A DNA stretch of 6,078 bases from contig JAMOMO010000430.1 of assembly GCA_027067035.1 (NCBI GenBank), positions 1 through 6,078 of the forward strand. The letters are read 5' to 3'. Numbering within the stretch: position 1 is the stretch's first letter; each line of letters starts with the position of its first letter. Source of the DNA: Desulfobulbaceae bacterium. GTDB lineage: Bacteria > Desulfobacterota > Desulfobulbia > Desulfobulbales > Desulfocapsaceae. Shown here piece by piece: positions 5,975-6,078 of the stretch. Position numbers and translations under genes: made by a program. Under the pieces are notes generated by a model, which made no database searches, was not told where the DNA came from, and saw only the letters and a list, made by a program, of their open reading frames with translations.

Positions 5975-6078
5975 TCAGTACTTCAGCCCCACCCGGTCAC
6001 GGACAAGATCAAGGGTAAGGCTTGCTTTCTCACGTGCCCGGCCGGCCCCTTTTTTCAGAATTGCCCGCAGCATTTCCG
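5975..6078 (-). CDS. trpS: Probable tryptophanyl-tRNA synthetase, C-terminal 33 residues only
   Basis: Reading the minus strand from the right edge, 33 complete codons precede TGA at 5977-5975. The peptide contains EMLRAILKKGAGRAREKA (first 18 complete residues) and ends in LVRDRVGLKY. This pattern of a helix with GA-x-(K/R)AR followed by TL-x-x-VR-x-x-VGL is typical of the C-terminal end of bacterial TrpS, which charges tRNA-Trp with tryptophan in the cytoplasm. Only this tail is in the window, and the Rossmann catalytic domain with its HIGH and KMSKS motifs is outside, so the call rests on a short match. The alternative is another protein with a similar basic C-terminal helix. Confidence 0.7.
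   Translation of the reverse strand, partial: EMLRAILKKGAGRAREKASLTLDLVRDRVGLKY

Noticed and set aside
1..6078. CRISPR array, tRNA, rRNA, insertion sequence or phage attachment site
   Set aside because: I saw no evenly spaced direct repeats, cloverleaf-like sequence, transposase fragment or terminal repeats anywhere in the window.

Overview
The window holds five protein-coding genes, two of them cut by the window edges. It looks like a free-living Gram-negative bacterium with moderate GC. Two products carry Sec signal peptides for a periplasm, and the protein sequences feel most like sulfate-reducing or related Desulfobacterota (for example Desulfobulbales). That placement is an inference from overall feel and was not checked by any search.

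Layout: positions 1-3216 are the minus-strand operon carA-carB, the two subunits of carbamoyl-phosphate synthetase. carA is complete. carB is present from its start codon to residue 687 and runs off the left edge. Positions 3217-3935 are a 719-base divergent intergenic region with no convincing gene. It holds several palindromes, a 63-codon open stretch without a start codon, and one copy of a short motif that recurs at 5946-5970. Positions 3936-4967, plus strand, encode a secreted protein that fuses a cyclophilin domain to an FKBP domain through a charged helical linker. Positions 4984-5035 are a perfect 24-bp hairpin flanked by A7/T7, which can terminate both convergent genes. Positions 5050-5847, minus strand, encode an orphan periplasmic solute-binding protein of family 3. 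Positions 5975-6078, minus strand, are the last 33 codons of what is most likely trpS, tryptophanyl-tRNA synthetase.

Function: CarA releases ammonia from glutamine and CarB uses it with bicarbonate and two ATP to make carbamoyl phosphate for pyrimidine and arginine synthesis. The double prolyl isomerase should act on protein folding in the periplasm. The binding protein has no transporter partner in view. Apart from carA-carB, nothing in the sequence ties these genes into one pathway.

The most notable item is the two-family immunophilin: both catalytic domains look intact, and the cyclophilin position that governs cyclosporin binding is His instead of Trp. This architecture is rare but not unknown. 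I see no evidence of a wholly new system.
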